Shown here piece by piece: positions 55,312 through 64,000 of a DNA stretch of 64,000 bases. The position numbers were made by a program, and so were the translations under genes. Position 1 is the first letter of the stretch. Every line of letters begins with the position of its first letter. This DNA is from Gammaproteobacteria bacterium (ex Lamellibrachia satsuma). Lineage in GTDB: Bacteria > Pseudomonadota > Gammaproteobacteria > Chromatiales > Chromatiaceae. The DNA lies in NCBI GenBank assembly GCA_019623805.1, contig CP053680.1:1838001-1902000 (forward strand), given 5' to 3'. The notes under the pieces are model-generated. The model was not told the DNA's origin and ran no database searches. It saw only the letters and a program-made list of their open reading frames with translations.

Positions 55312-55444
55312 GAGATGCACGGCGTTTAATTCATCTAGATAGGGTGTGCCATGCGCACCGTGATTGCTCCGAAACTTGAGTTAATATCACATTGTAGGGG
55401 TACTGGGTTACAATTGGCGAAAATCCATCAATTACAGGAACAAC

Positions 55445-55801
55445 ATGCGGGTAGAAGAGCTTAGAGATCTGGTCCTTGAGACCCTCGAAGACATGAAGGC
55501 CAGAGACGTGGTAACACTCGATGTCAGGGGGAAAACCAGCATTACCGACATCATGGTAGTGGCGAGTGGCACATCGGACAGACACGTAAAATCCATTGCA
55601 CAGACCGTCGCCTTCAAGGCCAAACAGGCGGGCGAAAACCCACTGGGCTCAGAGGGGCTTGAAGATGGAGAGTGGGCGCTGGTCGACCTCAATGGCGTAG
55701 TGGTCCACGTCATGCTGCCCAAGGTGCGGGACTTCTACCACCTCGAACGGCTCTGGTCGCTGGATCAACCCACCAGCGACTCCAAAGCTGACGAGGCTTG
55801 A
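55445..55801 (+). CDS. rsfS: Ribosomal silencing factor RsfS
   Basis: 118 residues with [39 protein letters not shown] and [30 protein letters not shown], the full RsfS/YbeB signature. It binds ribosomal protein L14 and blocks subunit joining in starvation. It is 133 bases downstream of nadD. Confidence 0.95.
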   Translation: MRVEELRDLVLETLEDMKARDVVTLDVRGKTSITDIMVVASGTSDRHVKSIAQTVAFKAKQAGENPLGSEGLEDGEWALVDLNGVVVHVMLPKVRDFYHLERLWSLDQPTSDSKADEA

Positions 55802-55840
55802 CAATAAGCCCGAAGATTCCACAAATTATGCTAACGACCG

Positions 55841-56824
55841 ATGGACCGGTTTGACCGGATATTCGAACTCAACCGCATTCTACAGGCGGCCCGCCACCCG
55901 GTTTCCCGCAGGCGGCTGGAGGAGGAACTGGAGTGCTCACGCGCCACGGTCAAGCGTCTTATCGAGGAGATGCGCCTCTTTCTCAACGCCCCCATCATCT
56001 ATGACCGCACCTTCAATGGCTATAGTTACGCGCAGGACGAAGGGGAGATGTATCAGCTGCCGGGACTCTGGTTCAATGCCTCGGAGCTCTATGCGCTGCT
56101 GAGCATGCAGCAGTTGCTGGAACAGGTACAACCCGGTCTGCTCGGGAGCCACCTGCAACCCTTTCGGCGCCAAATCGAGCAACTGCTGAACCGCCAACAC
56201 GCCGGAGGGGAGCAGATAACCAAGCGCATCCGCATCCTGCAAGCCGCCACCAGATCTGCGGGAAATTATTTTTCCAACCTGGCAACTGCCATTGCCCTGA
56301 GAAAGCGACTGCGACTCGACTACTACAGCCGTTCACTGGATCAGTCCACAGTACGGGAAGTCTCCCCACAACGCCTCACCCACTATCGGGACAACTGGTA
56401 TCTGGATGCCTGGTGCCACCTGCGCAAGGGGCTGAGGACCTTTGCCCTCGACGCCATTATCGAGAGCGCTGTGCTGGAGAAAAAAGCACGTGATATCAAC
56501 GAAGACGAGCTTGATCACCACTATCAATCGGCTTACGGCATCTTCAGCGGCCAATCCGACAACACAGCCGTGCTCCATTTCACGGCCGAACGGGCTCGCT
56601 GGGTGGCAAAAGAGCAGTGGCACCCATGCCAGGAGAGCCGCTGGCTGGAGGATGGGCGTTATCAGCTGTGCATTCCCTACCACAATCCGGCGGAACTGAT
56701 CATGGATATTCTGAAGTATGGACCGGATGTGGAGGTAATTTCTCCCACGGAACTGCGTAAATCGGTAGCGGACAGGATAGCGGCGATGTCGAATATTTAC
56801 GACTGCAGGCCCGATCAAGCGTAG
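55841..56824 (+). CDS. YafY-type WYL-domain transcriptional regulator
   Basis: 327 residues. An N-terminal winged helix (MDRFDRIFELNRILQAARHPVSRRRLEEELECSRATVKRLIEEMR) is followed by a WYL domain (LDYYSRS, REVSPQRLTHYRDNWYLDAWCHLRKGLRTFALDAI) and a C-terminal WCX region. WYL proteins are ligand-responsive regulators, often of DNA-damage or defence genes. The last codons (CRPDQA, stop) lie inside a REP-like repeat, so the C-terminus may have been changed by the repeat. Confidence 0.9.
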   Translation: MDRFDRIFELNRILQAARHPVSRRRLEEELECSRATVKRLIEEMRLFLNAPIIYDRTFNGYSYAQDEGEMYQLPGLWFNASELYALLSMQQLLEQVQPGLLGSHLQPFRRQIEQLLNRQHAGGEQITKRIRILQAATRSAGNYFSNLATAIALRKRLRLDYYSRSLDQSTVREVSPQRLTHYRDNWYLDAWCHLRKGLRTFALDAIIESAVLEKKARDINEDELDHHYQSAYGIFSGQSDNTAVLHFTAERARWVAKEQWHPCQESRWLEDGRYQLCIPYHNPAELIMDILKYGPDVEVISPTELRKSVADRIAAMSNIYDCRPDQA

Positions 56825-56832
56825 CAGATCGA
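56808..56832. repeat. REP-like palindromic element, reverse orientation
   Basis: cccgatcaagcgtagcagat is the reverse of the gatc-cgctacgct-tgatcggg pattern found at 2884. It covers the stop codon of the WYL gene and pairs with the forward copy at 56864. Confidence 0.55.
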
Positions 56833-56863
56833 GCGTGCCAGGGTCAGCAAAACGCGTGGGATT

Positions 56864-56893
56864 GCCGGTTCCGCTATGCTTGAACCGGCCTAC
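56864..56893. repeat. REP-like palindromic element, forward orientation
   Basis: Stem gccggttc / gaaccggc around cgctatgct, followed by ctac. Together with 56808-56832 it forms an inverted pair in the spacer between the convergent WYL and holA genes. Confidence 0.6.
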
Positions 56894-56902
56894 TTCTGTC
56901 GT

Positions 56903-57910
56903 TTATCTAAATCGTCGTCCGGAGATACCCACTGCAATATCCTGCAGTAACAGCCAGGGGTCGCCATCGCCCATTCCCTTGATAGTGCGATCCACTTTTG
57001 CACAGAGCATCAGCAGCCGCCGCCAGTGGGCAGCCTGCTGCTTCAAGCCCTGACGCACCAGGGGCTTGCGCTTCTCCCAGATCCGGTACGCCCCCAGCAC
57101 CCGCTCTGTCGAACCGCCCTGTTCAATCTCGTGGGACATGACCGCCAGTTGCCGTATTTCCCGGGACAACGCCCAGAGCACCACAGGTGTCGCCACTCCT
57201 TCACCTTTCAGTCCATCCAGCATGCGCAACCCGCGCGCGGTATCACCCTTCAGCAGCGCGTCCACCAGACCAAAAACGTCGAATCTTGCACTGTCGGCCA
57301 CCGCCGCCAACTGCTCAGCACTGATGACTCCAGGCCCCTGAAGCAGCAGCAGCTTTTCAATCTCCTGGGAGGCGGCAAGCAGATTTCCTTCGATGCGCTC
57401 TGCCAGCATCTCCACCACACCGGACTCGGGGATCAACCCGACACCACGCAGACGCTGCTCGATCCAGGGTAGCAGGCGCGCGCCCTCCACGGGCCAGATC
57501 TGCACCAGCACCCCGGCTTGATCCAGCGATTTCACCCATTTACTGTTCTGCTGACTGCGCTCCAGTTTAGGCGCAGTGATCAGCAACAGCGTATCCTGGG
57601 GCGGATTGGCAGCATAAGCGGTTAAGGCCTTGGCACCCTCAGCCCCCACCTTGGCGCTGCTCAAACGCAAATCAAGGATACGCTGTTCACCGAATAGGGA
57701 GAGGCTGTCTGCGGCACCGCTGAGGGCGTTCCAATCGAAATTAGGGCTGTGATCCAGCACCTCGCGCTCTGAGTAACCTTGCGCCCGGGCATTGGCCCGA
57801 ACCAGATCGGCGGCCTCACCCATCTGCAACGGCTCATCTCCGGTAAGAAAATAGAGCGGCGCCAGGCTTTTTTTCAGACTGACGGCAAGTTGGTCGTTGC
57901 GCAGGCGCAT
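56903..57910 (-). CDS. holA: DNA polymerase III subunit delta
   Basis: 335 residues from MRLRNDQLAVSL. LAPLYFLTGDEPLQMGEAADLVR and the following clamp-loader helices, AAANPP-type Walker B-like region (DTLLLITAPKLERSQQNSKWVKSL) and FGLVDALLKGDTARGLRMLDGL match HolA. It opens the beta clamp within the clamp loader. The frame is open to 57982, which would overlap lptE; the ATG at 57910 leaves a 10-base gap after lptE. Confidence 0.93.
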   Translation of the reverse strand: MRLRNDQLAVSLKKSLAPLYFLTGDEPLQMGEAADLVRANARAQGYSEREVLDHSPNFDWNALSGAADSLSLFGEQRILDLRLSSAKVGAEGAKALTAYAANPPQDTLLLITAPKLERSQQNSKWVKSLDQAGVLVQIWPVEGARLLPWIEQRLRGVGLIPESGVVEMLAERIEGNLLAASQEIEKLLLLQGPGVISAEQLAAVADSARFDVFGLVDALLKGDTARGLRMLDGLKGEGVATPVVLWALSREIRQLAVMSHEIEQGGSTERVLGAYRIWEKRKPLVRQGLKQQAAHWRRLLMLCAKVDRTIKGMGDGDPWLLLQDIAVGISGRRFR

Positions 57911-57920
57911 GCGTCTAAGC

Positions 57921-58421
57921 CTAGTCCAGCTGCGCTTGCAGGCGCCGGACAATCTGATCCGCCATATCGGTACGCATATCACCCCGCACCAGTTTAGCCT
58001 CGTTACGACGACCCAGTTCGTCCGTACCGCTATAGGTCAACTCACGCACAAGTTCCAGATGCTGCTCGGGCAGCGCAGTATTACCCTCACGGTCTACCAC
58101 GGAAAAGTCACTCTTCAAACGCAACTCATACTCCAGCGCCTTGCCGTTTTCATCGACGGAGAGGACCCGGTATTTGAATATCTCGGTGAGTGAGAGGCGA
58201 TACTTCGCCTCCGCCGCACTGGCAGCCAAGAGTGCACCGGAAGCCCGCAGATCCCGCTGTAGAACCCCGGCCAGACTCTGTCGGTTTTCGGCATCCTCCA
58301 CAAACAGGCCATTCAGGTTGGGTGTGGCCTGTTGATAGCCTTTCAGATGAAACCCGCAGCCTGAAACTATCAGCAAAATCGACAATAAAAAGCCGCTACG
58401 CCAGTGTCGTCCTTTCAGCAT
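57921..58421 (-). CDS. lptE: LPS-assembly lipoprotein LptE
   Basis: 166 residues. The lipobox is in LLIVSGCGFHLKG, followed by the LptE fold (LRASGALLAASAAEAKYRLSLTEIFKYRVLSVDENGKALEYELRL, LTYSGTDELGRRNEAKLVRGDMRTDMADQIVRRL). It is an outer-membrane lipoprotein that plugs LptD in lipopolysaccharide export. The leuS-lptE-holA order is classical. The ATG at 58421 is preferred to a TTG at 58427. Confidence 0.94.
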   Translation of the reverse strand: MLKGRHWRSGFLLSILLIVSGCGFHLKGYQQATPNLNGLFVEDAENRQSLAGVLQRDLRASGALLAASAAEAKYRLSLTEIFKYRVLSVDENGKALEYELRLKSDFSVVDREGNTALPEQHLELVRELTYSGTDELGRRNEAKLVRGDMRTDMADQIVRRLQAQLD

Positions 58422-58442
58422 TTCCAATCAGGGCTCCCGTCG

Positions 58443-58469
58443 GTCGGGTTAGCAATAGCGTAACCCGAC
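58443..58469. repeat. REP-like palindromic element, reverse orientation
   Basis: gtcgggtta and taacccgac surround gcaatagcg, the reverse of the core seen in forward copies. It lies in the leuS-lptE spacer. Confidence 0.6.
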
Positions 58470-58485
58470 ATGTTTCTGATGTTGA

Positions 58486-58513
58486 TGGGTTACGCTACGC
58501 TAACCCAACCTAC
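58486..58513. repeat. REP-like palindromic element, forward orientation
   Basis: gggtta-cgctacgc-taaccc followed by aacctac. It forms an inverted pair with 58443-58469. Confidence 0.6.
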
Positions 58514-58563
58514 ATTTTGGCTTCCCCCCGCGGGGAGGGAATGGATGTAGGTCCGGTCGACCA

Positions 58564-61140
58564 CTACTTGGCAACAATGCTCACCAATTTTTTGGGCACG
58601 ACTATGACCTTGCGCACTGTGGCATCACCGACAAACTTCTGCACATTCTCATTGCCGAGGGCGATCTCTTCAACCTTCGACTTATCTGCATCCACCGGCA
58701 CCTGAATCTTGGCCCGCACCTTGCCGTTGACCTGGATGACGTACTGAATGCTCTCCTGCTTCAGCGCGTTCTCGTCGGGTTGGGGCCAGCCTGCATCAAG
58801 AATATCTTCACCATAACCCAACTCACGCCACAAATGGTGACTGACGTGAGGGGCAATAGGACCCAGCAGGCGCAAGACGATACCCAGACCTTCATGCAAC
58901 ACCACGAGGTCCACCTCTTCTTCACCCAATTTATAGAGTGTATTGACAATGGTCATGCAGGCTGAAACCACCGTGTTGAACTGCTGCCTGTCATAGTCAA
59001 AAAGTGCCTTCTTAAGCGCTTCATGGATCTCACGCCGCGTATCCTTCAATGCAGAAAGAGGGACAGATTTGGGGTCTGTCCCCCTTTCTGCCGCTCCCTT
59101 TGTCGCCAGCGCCCAAAGCCGCTTAAGAAAGCGAAATGCACCCTCCACACCCTCATCGTTCCACTCCAGTGACTGATCCGGGGGCGAGGTGAACATGGTG
59201 TAGAGACGCACGGTGTCGGCACCGTAGCGGTCGATCAGCGATTGGGGATCGATGCCGTTGTTCTTCGACTTCGACATCTTCTCTATACCGCCGATTTTCA
59301 CCGGCTGACTATCGGCGGACAGGCTGGCGCTCAGCGGCCGACCCTTTTCATCCTGTTCCACCGCCACTTCAGCAGGATTGTACCAATGCATGGAGCCGTC
59401 ACTCTGATCCCGGTAGTAGGTTTCCGCCACCACCATGCCCTGGGTCAACAGGCGGGTAAATGGCTCGCTGCTCTGCACCAACCCCACATCGCGCATGAGC
59501 TTGTGGAAAAAGCGGGCGTAGAGCAGATGCAGCACCGCATGTTCGATACCGCCAACGTAGTGGTCCACCGGCAGCCAGTAGTCAGCCCGCTCATCAAGCA
59601 TGGTCTCGGCACCGGGGCAGGTGTAGCGGGCGTAGTACCAGCTCGACTCCATGAAAGTATCGAAGGTATCGGTCTCACGTTGAGCCGCACCGCCACACTC
59701 GGGGCAGATGCATTTGGCAAATGCGCCATCTGCCTTGATCGGATTGATCGTGTCCTCGTCGTAGACGATATCCTCCGGCAGCACCACCGGCAGATCCGCC
59801 ATCGGGACCGGCACGGTGCCGCACTTGTCGCAGTGGATCATGGGGATCGGCGTACCCCAGTAGCGCTGCCGGGAGACACCCCAGTCGCGCAGGCGGAAGT
59901 TCTTGGTTTTCTCTCCCTTGTTACGCGCCTGAAGCCACTCGGCGACGGCGTCGAACGCCGCCTCTGAGGTGAGATCGTTGAAGGGGCCGGAATTCTTGAG
60001 CACACCCTTTTCGATATAGGCGGCGGCCTGGATGTCGATATTTGTGCCATCCGCCGGGTGGATCACTTGTTTGATCGGGATGCCGTATTTGCCGGCGAAG
60101 GCATGGTCGCGCTCATCGTGACCGGGCACTGCCATCACTGCGCCGGTCCCGTAACCCATGAGCACGAAGTTAGCGGCATAGATCGGTACAGGCTCGCCGC
60201 TCACCGGATGGATCGCGTTGATACCCAGGGGAATGCCCTTCTTATCAATGGTCTCCAGATCAGCCTCGGAGGTGCCGCCCTGGCGGCACTCATCAACGAA
60301 CCCGGCGATTTCAGTATTGCTCTCCGCAGCCTGCAGTGCGAGTGAGTGCTCACCAGCTACCGCCACATAGGTAACGCCCATGAGAGTATCTGGACGGGTG
60401 GTAAAGATGGTCAGACTCTCATCCGAACCTTCGATACCAAACGCCATCTTCACACCGAAAGAGCGACCGATCCAGTTGCGCTGCATGGTGCGGACCTGGT
60501 CGGGCCAGCCTTCCAGATTGTCGATCTCATCAAGCAGCTCATCGGCGTAATCGGTAATCTTGATGAACCACTGGGGGATTTCGCGGCGCTCCACCAGCGC
60601 CCCGGAGCGCCAGCCGCGGCCGTCGATCACCTGCTCGTTGGCGAGCACTGTCTGATCCACCGGATCCCAGTTGACCACCGCGTTCTTGCGGTAGACCAAC
60701 CCTTTTTTATAGAGCTCGGTGAAGAACCACTGTTCCCATTTGTAGTAGTCGGGCCGACAGGTGGCCAGCTCCCGGTCCCAGTCATAACCGAAACCGAGGC
60801 TATTGAGCTGCCCCTTCATATATTCGATGTTGTCGTAGGTCCAGCCCGCAGGCGCAGCCTTGTTCTTGCGCGCCGCGTTCTCTGCCGGCAGCCCAAAAGC
60901 ATCCCAACCCATAGGCTGCAATACATTTTTTCCCTGCATACGCTGATAGCGGGCGATCACGTCCCCAATGGTGTAGTTACGCACATGCCCCATATGCAGC
61001 TTACCGCTGGGATAGGGAAACATTGAGAGGCAGTAAAACTTTTCCTTAGATGGATCTTCAACCACCTTAAAGGTCTTCTCTTCCTCCCAATAGGTCTGGG
61101 CCTGTTGTTCTATCTGACGGGGATCGTAGGTGTTTTGCAT
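58564..61140 (-). CDS. leuS: Leucyl-tRNA synthetase
   Basis: 858 residues. The HIGH motif is in [18 protein letters not shown] and KMSKS in [11 protein letters not shown]; the editing domain contains [16 protein letters not shown]. It charges tRNA-Leu. Between the catalytic core and the anticodon-binding helices, at 59051-59091, the frame runs through a palindromic repeat coding [11 protein letters not shown] without disruption. Otherwise length and motifs are normal. lptE and holA follow on the same strand. Confidence 0.97.
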   Translation of the reverse strand: MQNTYDPRQIEQQAQTYWEEEKTFKVVEDPSKEKFYCLSMFPYPSGKLHMGHVRNYTIGDVIARYQRMQGKNVLQPMGWDAFGLPAENAARKNKAAPAGWTYDNIEYMKGQLNSLGFGYDWDRELATCRPDYYKWEQWFFTELYKKGLVYRKNAVVNWDPVDQTVLANEQVIDGRGWRSGALVERREIPQWFIKITDYADELLDEIDNLEGWPDQVRTMQRNWIGRSFGVKMAFGIEGSDESLTIFTTRPDTLMGVTYVAVAGEHSLALQAAESNTEIAGFVDECRQGGTSEADLETIDKKGIPLGINAIHPVSGEPVPIYAANFVLMGYGTGAVMAVPGHDERDHAFAGKYGIPIKQVIHPADGTNIDIQAAAYIEKGVLKNSGPFNDLTSEAAFDAVAEWLQARNKGEKTKNFRLRDWGVSRQRYWGTPIPMIHCDKCGTVPVPMADLPVVLPEDIVYDEDTINPIKADGAFAKCICPECGGAAQRETDTFDTFMESSWYYARYTCPGAETMLDERADYWLPVDHYVGGIEHAVLHLLYARFFHKLMRDVGLVQSSEPFTRLLTQGMVVAETYYRDQSDGSMHWYNPAEVAVEQDEKGRPLSASLSADSQPVKIGGIEKMSKSKNNGIDPQSLIDRYGADTVRLYTMFTSPPDQSLEWNDEGVEGAFRFLKRLWALATKGAAERGTDPKSVPLSALKDTRREIHEALKKALFDYDRQQFNTVVSACMTIVNTLYKLGEEEVDLVVLHEGLGIVLRLLGPIAPHVSHHLWRELGYGEDILDAGWPQPDENALKQESIQYVIQVNGKVRAKIQVPVDADKSKVEEIALGNENVQKFVGDATVRKVIVVPKKLVSIVAK
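59051..59091. repeat. Palindromic repeat inside leuS coding sequence
   Basis: gcagaaag-a-gggacaga and tctgtccc-c-ctttctgc form a near-perfect 17-base stem around tttgggg. It is read in frame as part of LeuS. The gggacagaccccaaatctgtccc form resembles a dispersed repeat known in many Gammaproteobacteria. Confidence 0.8.
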
Positions 61141-61200
61141 GGTCCGGCTTCGGGAAAATGTGTTCGGATAATCGCGGAAGGATAACCTAACCTCCGACTT

Positions 61201-61602
61201 TCAGGAAGTTAGGTCGAGCATTCGTTCAATCACATGGTCGATCGCCCGCTCCCAGGCGAGGCGAGTCTCTTCACTGAACTCCGAATCACATTCCGCCACT
61301 GTCTCGACCAATGCCTTTCGCCAACCAGCGAAAAAACGGCGTTCCACATTCAGGCGCCGGTGTATCTTTCCCAGCATCTCCATGTACATACCCAGTCCCG
61401 GCTGACCCTCTGTTGTGTCAGCCAGCATCTCCAGGGTGGTCAGCAACTTCTGCTTGATTTGCGGCATATCCCGGTTATGGAAAAAAGCCGCAACTTCATC
61501 GGATTGACCAACAAAGCGGTCATAAAAACGATCAATAAATTGATCGTTCGCTGTGGAGCGTCTGAGACTTTCACGGAAACGTTTCCGGTCGATTTCATTC
61601 AT
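61201..61602 (-). CDS. Globin-like protein
   Basis: 133 residues from MNEIDRKRFRESL. FIDRFYDRFVGQSDEVAAFF, KQKLLTTLEMLAD, and LGKIHRRLNVERRFFAGWRKALVETVAECD match single-domain globins, with a histidine (KIHRR) in the position of the proximal heme ligand. It probably binds heme and a gas ligand; the exact role is unknown. The frame is open to 61650 but the ATG at 61602 fits the globin start. It is upstream of leuS on the same strand. Confidence 0.8.
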   Translation of the reverse strand: MNEIDRKRFRESLRRSTANDQFIDRFYDRFVGQSDEVAAFFHNRDMPQIKQKLLTTLEMLADTTEGQPGLGMYMEMLGKIHRRLNVERRFFAGWRKALVETVAECDSEFSEETRLAWERAIDHVIERMLDLTS

Positions 61603-61823
61603 TGTGGTGGACACGAAGACTCTCGAATTTGGGTGCAGCCTGCGCACCATTGCAGTAAATGGGTAATAACAGAGTTTCTCACGAAACGGTAAAAAAATTC
61701 ATCGTTCCTGGCTCAAAGACAATCTCAATTAGTCCTGATCATTTGCCAACGCGTAAATTTCATCCATTATTACTATATAGAAGAACCAGAAAATGGCGGT
61801 GAGGCCGCTGTAAGGAGCAGACC

Positions 61824-62354
61824 ATGACAGATCCCGACAACAAAAATCCACTGGACAGACTTACAGACGCTTATGAGGACATTCTTGAGCATGTGCATGA
61901 TGCCATTGAATCGGCAAAGGAGAATACCATCCCGGGTCTCAAGGACTATTTTGACGATGCCAAGGAGAAAGTCGTCGAACTGGGTGAACTGAGCCGCGAG
62001 GAGGCGGATAAGGTCGCAGGTTATGTTGAGCGGGATGTAAAAGATGCTGCGCACTACCTTATTGAGACAGGGGAACAGTTATCCGAGTGGTGGCAGTTTG
62101 ATGTCCGGCAGGTGGAAGACCGAATGATCGAGATGTTCTCCCGAGTTGCGGATCAGACCAAGCTGGAGCTGAACAAGATCGCTGAACGGGCAAAAGAGGC
62201 ATCCCGATACCACACCGGCGAGGTCACCGGACCCGGCACACTGATCTGTTCAAGCTGCGGCAAAGAGATGCATTTCAAAAAGACCGGGCACATCCCGCCC
62301 TGCTCTGGATGCCACGGTACTGAATTCCGGCGGGCAGGTGAAAAAAAGGATTAA
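61824..62354 (+). CDS. Zinc-ribbon protein, DUF1451 (YbeL-like)
   Basis: 176 residues. A long helical N-terminal part (RLTDAYEDILEHVHDAIESAKENTIPGLKDYFDDAKEK) is followed by a C-terminal zinc ribbon, LICSSCGKEMHFKKTGHIPPCSGCHGTEF, with two CxxC pairs. This is the DUF1451 architecture, a family of unknown function. It has a GGAG site and stands alone. Confidence 0.88.
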   Translation: MTDPDNKNPLDRLTDAYEDILEHVHDAIESAKENTIPGLKDYFDDAKEKVVELGELSREEADKVAGYVERDVKDAAHYLIETGEQLSEWWQFDVRQVEDRMIEMFSRVADQTKLELNKIAERAKEASRYHTGEVTGPGTLICSSCGKEMHFKKTGHIPPCSGCHGTEFRRAGEKKD

Positions 62355-62424
62355 ATATCTCCTCCGAAACGAGAGGGAGTAATAAATAAAATTGTGGGAG
62401 CGGCCAGTCTTTTTGGCACACCAC

Positions 62425-62456
62425 AAAAAAGGGCCCCCATTTCAGGGAGCCCTTTC
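62425..62456 (-). terminator. Intrinsic terminator of the adenylate kinase gene
   Basis: Read on the minus strand, AAAGGGCTCC and GGGGCCCTTT form a 10-bp stem (with one G-T pair) followed by six Ts. It lies 25-57 bases after the minus-strand stop and could also serve the convergent DUF1451 gene. Confidence 0.85.
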
Positions 62457-62481
62457 TCATCGGGCAATGGATTGAGTGGGG

Positions 62482-64000
62482 CTACCGCCGCCGCTTTCCA
62501 ACCTTTTTCTTCTTGGCTGAGGCTTTCTTCTTCCTAGCCACCCTCTTCTTGGAAGAGACTTTATTCTTCCCAGTTGACTTCTTTTTGGAAGACAGCTTCT
62601 TCTTTGAGGCCACTTTTTTCCTGGCGGAGACTTTTTTCTTCGCCATCGCCTTCTTCTTGCTGGAGACCTTCTTCTTCGCCGATGCCTTCTTCCTGGTAGA
62701 CACCTTCTTCCTAGCGACTGCCTTTTTCCTGGCGGAGACTTTTTTCTTCGCCCTTGCCTTCTTCTTGGTGGACACCCTCTTCTTGGCGGCTACCTTTTTC
62801 CTGGCTGAGGCTTTTTTCTTCGCCGATGCCTTCTTCTTGGTGGAGACCTTCTTCTTTGAGGTCACCTTTTTCCTGGCGGAGGTTTTCTTCTTCGCCATCG
62901 CCTTCTTCTTGGTAGACCCCTTCTTCTTGGCAGTCACCTTTTTCTTGGCAGAGGCTTTTTTCTTCGCCGTCGCCTTCTTCTTGCTGGAGACCTTCTTCTT
63001 TGAGGTCACCTTTTTCTTGGTGGAGGCTTTCTTCTTCGCCGTCGCCTTCTTCTTGCTGGAGACCTTCTTCTTGGTAGCTACCTTCTTCTTGGCGGAGGCT
63101 TTTTTCTTCGCCGTCGCCTTCTTCTTGGTGGAGGCCTTCTTCTTTGAGGTCACCTTTTTCTTGGCAGAGGCTTTTTTCTTCACCGTCGTCTTCTTTTTGC
63201 TGGAGACCTTCTTCTTGGCAGCTACCTTCTTCTTGGCAGCTACCTTCTTCTTGGCGGAGGCTTTCTTCTTCGCCGTCGCCTTCTTCTTGGTGGAGACCTT
63301 CTTCTTTGAGGTCACCTTTTTCTTGGCAGAGGCTTTCTTCTTCGCCGCCACCTTCTTCCCCGTAACAACCTTCTCATCGGCCACCGTGCTTTTCTCAGAC
63401 ACTTTCTCCTCAACCACCTCCTCCATCACTGCAACCGGCTCAGACTTGACCACAACAACAACCTCAGGTTCAAACTCCAGCTCGGGTACTGCGGTCTGTT
63501 CCGGCTCCATCACTTCATCTTCCTTTTCCGGCAGCAGCGTTTCCGCCTCGACTACAGGAGATGCAGCAACCCCATCCAGAATCTGACAAACGTTTGCAAA
63601 GATCTCTTCGATCTCCCCTGCGCCTTCGATCCGACGTAGCTTGCCCTGCTCATCATAATGCTCGATCAGCGGCACGGTCAGGTTGTCATAGACATGCAGG
63701 CGATGACTGATGGTCTCTTCGTTATCATCCACCCGCTGATGCAGCTTGCCGCCACACTTGTCGCACACACCTTCGACGATAGTGGGATTGCTGTAGATGT
63801 TGTACATCTGACCGCAGGACTCGCAATTGCGCCGCCCCACGAGCCGTTCCATCAGCGCATCGGTTTCAACATGGATGAGTATCGCGAGATCCAAAGGCTG
63901 ACCCAACTCAGTGAGCATGGCATCAAGGGTCTCGGACTGTTCAAGATTGCGCGGGAACCCGTCAAGAATATATCCCTCCTTCACATCCTGGGCCTGCAGA
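62482..64000 (-). CDS. adk: Adenylate kinase with histone-H1-like lysine-rich C-terminal tail (partial)
   Basis: The N-terminus, including the P-loop, lies outside the window; the frame is open to the edge (LQAQDVKEGYILDGFPRN). The kinase part shows DGFPRN, a zinc-type LID (CESCGQMYNI...GVCDKCGG), and ETISHRLHVYDNLTVPLIEHY with the conserved arginine region. An acidic linker (LLPEKEDEVMEPEQ...) of about 65 residues follows, then about 300 residues of a degenerate hexapeptide, [AV]-x-x-K-K-K, with Ala, Ser, Thr, Val between lysine triplets. It ends KKVGKRRR. The tail resembles AlgP or histone H1 tails and should bind nucleic acid. Adenylate kinase normally ends near residue 215, so this is a fusion. 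A terminator follows. Confidence 0.92.
   Translation of the reverse strand, partial: LQAQDVKEGYILDGFPRNLEQSETLDAMLTELGQPLDLAILIHVETDALMERLVGRRNCESCGQMYNIYSNPTIVEGVCDKCGGKLHQRVDDNEETISHRLHVYDNLTVPLIEHYDEQGKLRRIEGAGEIEEIFANVCQILDGVAASPVVEAETLLPEKEDEVMEPEQTAVPELEFEPEVVVVVKSEPVAVMEEVVEEKVSEKSTVADEKVVTGKKVAAKKKASAKKKVTSKKKVSTKKKATAKKKASAKKKVAAKKKVAAKKKVSSKKKTTVKKKASAKKKVTSKKKASTKKKATAKKKASAKKKVATKKKVSSKKKATAKKKASTKKKVTSKKKVSSKKKATAKKKASAKKKVTAKKKGSTKKKAMAKKKTSARKKVTSKKKVSTKKKASAKKKASARKKVAAKKRVSTKKKARAKKKVSARKKAVARKKVSTRKKASAKKKVSSKKKAMAKKKVSARKKVASKKKLSSKKKSTGKNKVSSKKRVARKKKASAKKKKVGKRRR

Noticed and set aside
62513..63586. Plus-strand 357-residue Phe-rich frame opposite the lysine tail
   Set aside because: It is the antisense shadow of AAG/AAA-rich codons in the adenylate kinase tail (complement TTC/TTT).

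Overview
The window looks like a chromosomal segment of a Gammaproteobacterium, plausibly a Chromatiales-type sulfur oxidiser or denitrifier. This is inferred from gene content: an Mla lipid-transport operon, a Vfr-like Crp, Coq7, LptE, HolA, DjlA, nitric-oxide-reductase accessory genes, and PEP-CTERM plus GlyGly-CTERM exported proteins. No rRNA, tRNA or CRISPR array was found. The genus cannot be fixed from the sequence alone.

Layout. Positions 1-2000 (minus strand) hold mlaF-mlaE-mlaD, with mlaD cut by the window edge. Positions 2050-5200 hold small unknowns, a thioredoxin-like ferredoxin, a GlcF-type Fe-S protein and coq7. Positions 5200-8585 hold a DUF885 protein, an OsmC protein and crp, and two copies of a heptamer repeat array, each between convergent genes. 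Positions 8583-14972 (minus strand) form a rpe-gph-trpL-trpE-trpG-(membrane protein)-trpD-(truncated hydroxyacid dehydrogenase)-trpC cluster, with a recognisable Trp-rich leader peptide. Positions 15159-16754 hold a DUF3530 hydrolase, a lytic transglycosylase and a DUF350 membrane protein.

The most system-like unit is at 17053-21352. A periplasmic AsmA/YdbH-like protein is translationally coupled to a TIR-nSTAND ATPase that ends in a single membrane helix instead of WD40 repeats. It is a good candidate for an undescribed envelope-linked defence or stress module. Positions 21627-27093 hold a CBS protein, DjlA, a CbiM-like permease, small proteins, a MITE-like element, an AT-rich methyltransferase-like gene and a PfkB kinase. 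Positions 27168-32882 encode a 1904-residue protein: two cyclic-nucleotide-binding domains, a cysteine-less rhodanese and a very long coiled coil with an 88-residue repeat. A gamma-glutamyltransferase follows.

Positions 34766-35795 are an intact IS1595-family element with an 8-bp target duplication. Then come a chalcone-isomerase-like protein, a lysine-rich HU protein, a 1.5-kaa NHL/HYR GlyGly-CTERM protein, a PEP-CTERM protein and a convergent response regulator/hybrid kinase pair. Positions 45421-50275 (minus strand) are norE-norF-norQ-X-Y-norD without norCB. A LamG protein and an intact IS701-family element follow. The remainder is mostly housekeeping: proA-nadD-rsfS, a WYL regulator, lptE-holA, leuS (with a palindromic repeat inserted in frame), a globin and a DUF1451 zinc-ribbon protein. 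The window ends in an adenylate kinase fused to a roughly 300-residue histone-H1-like lysine tail.
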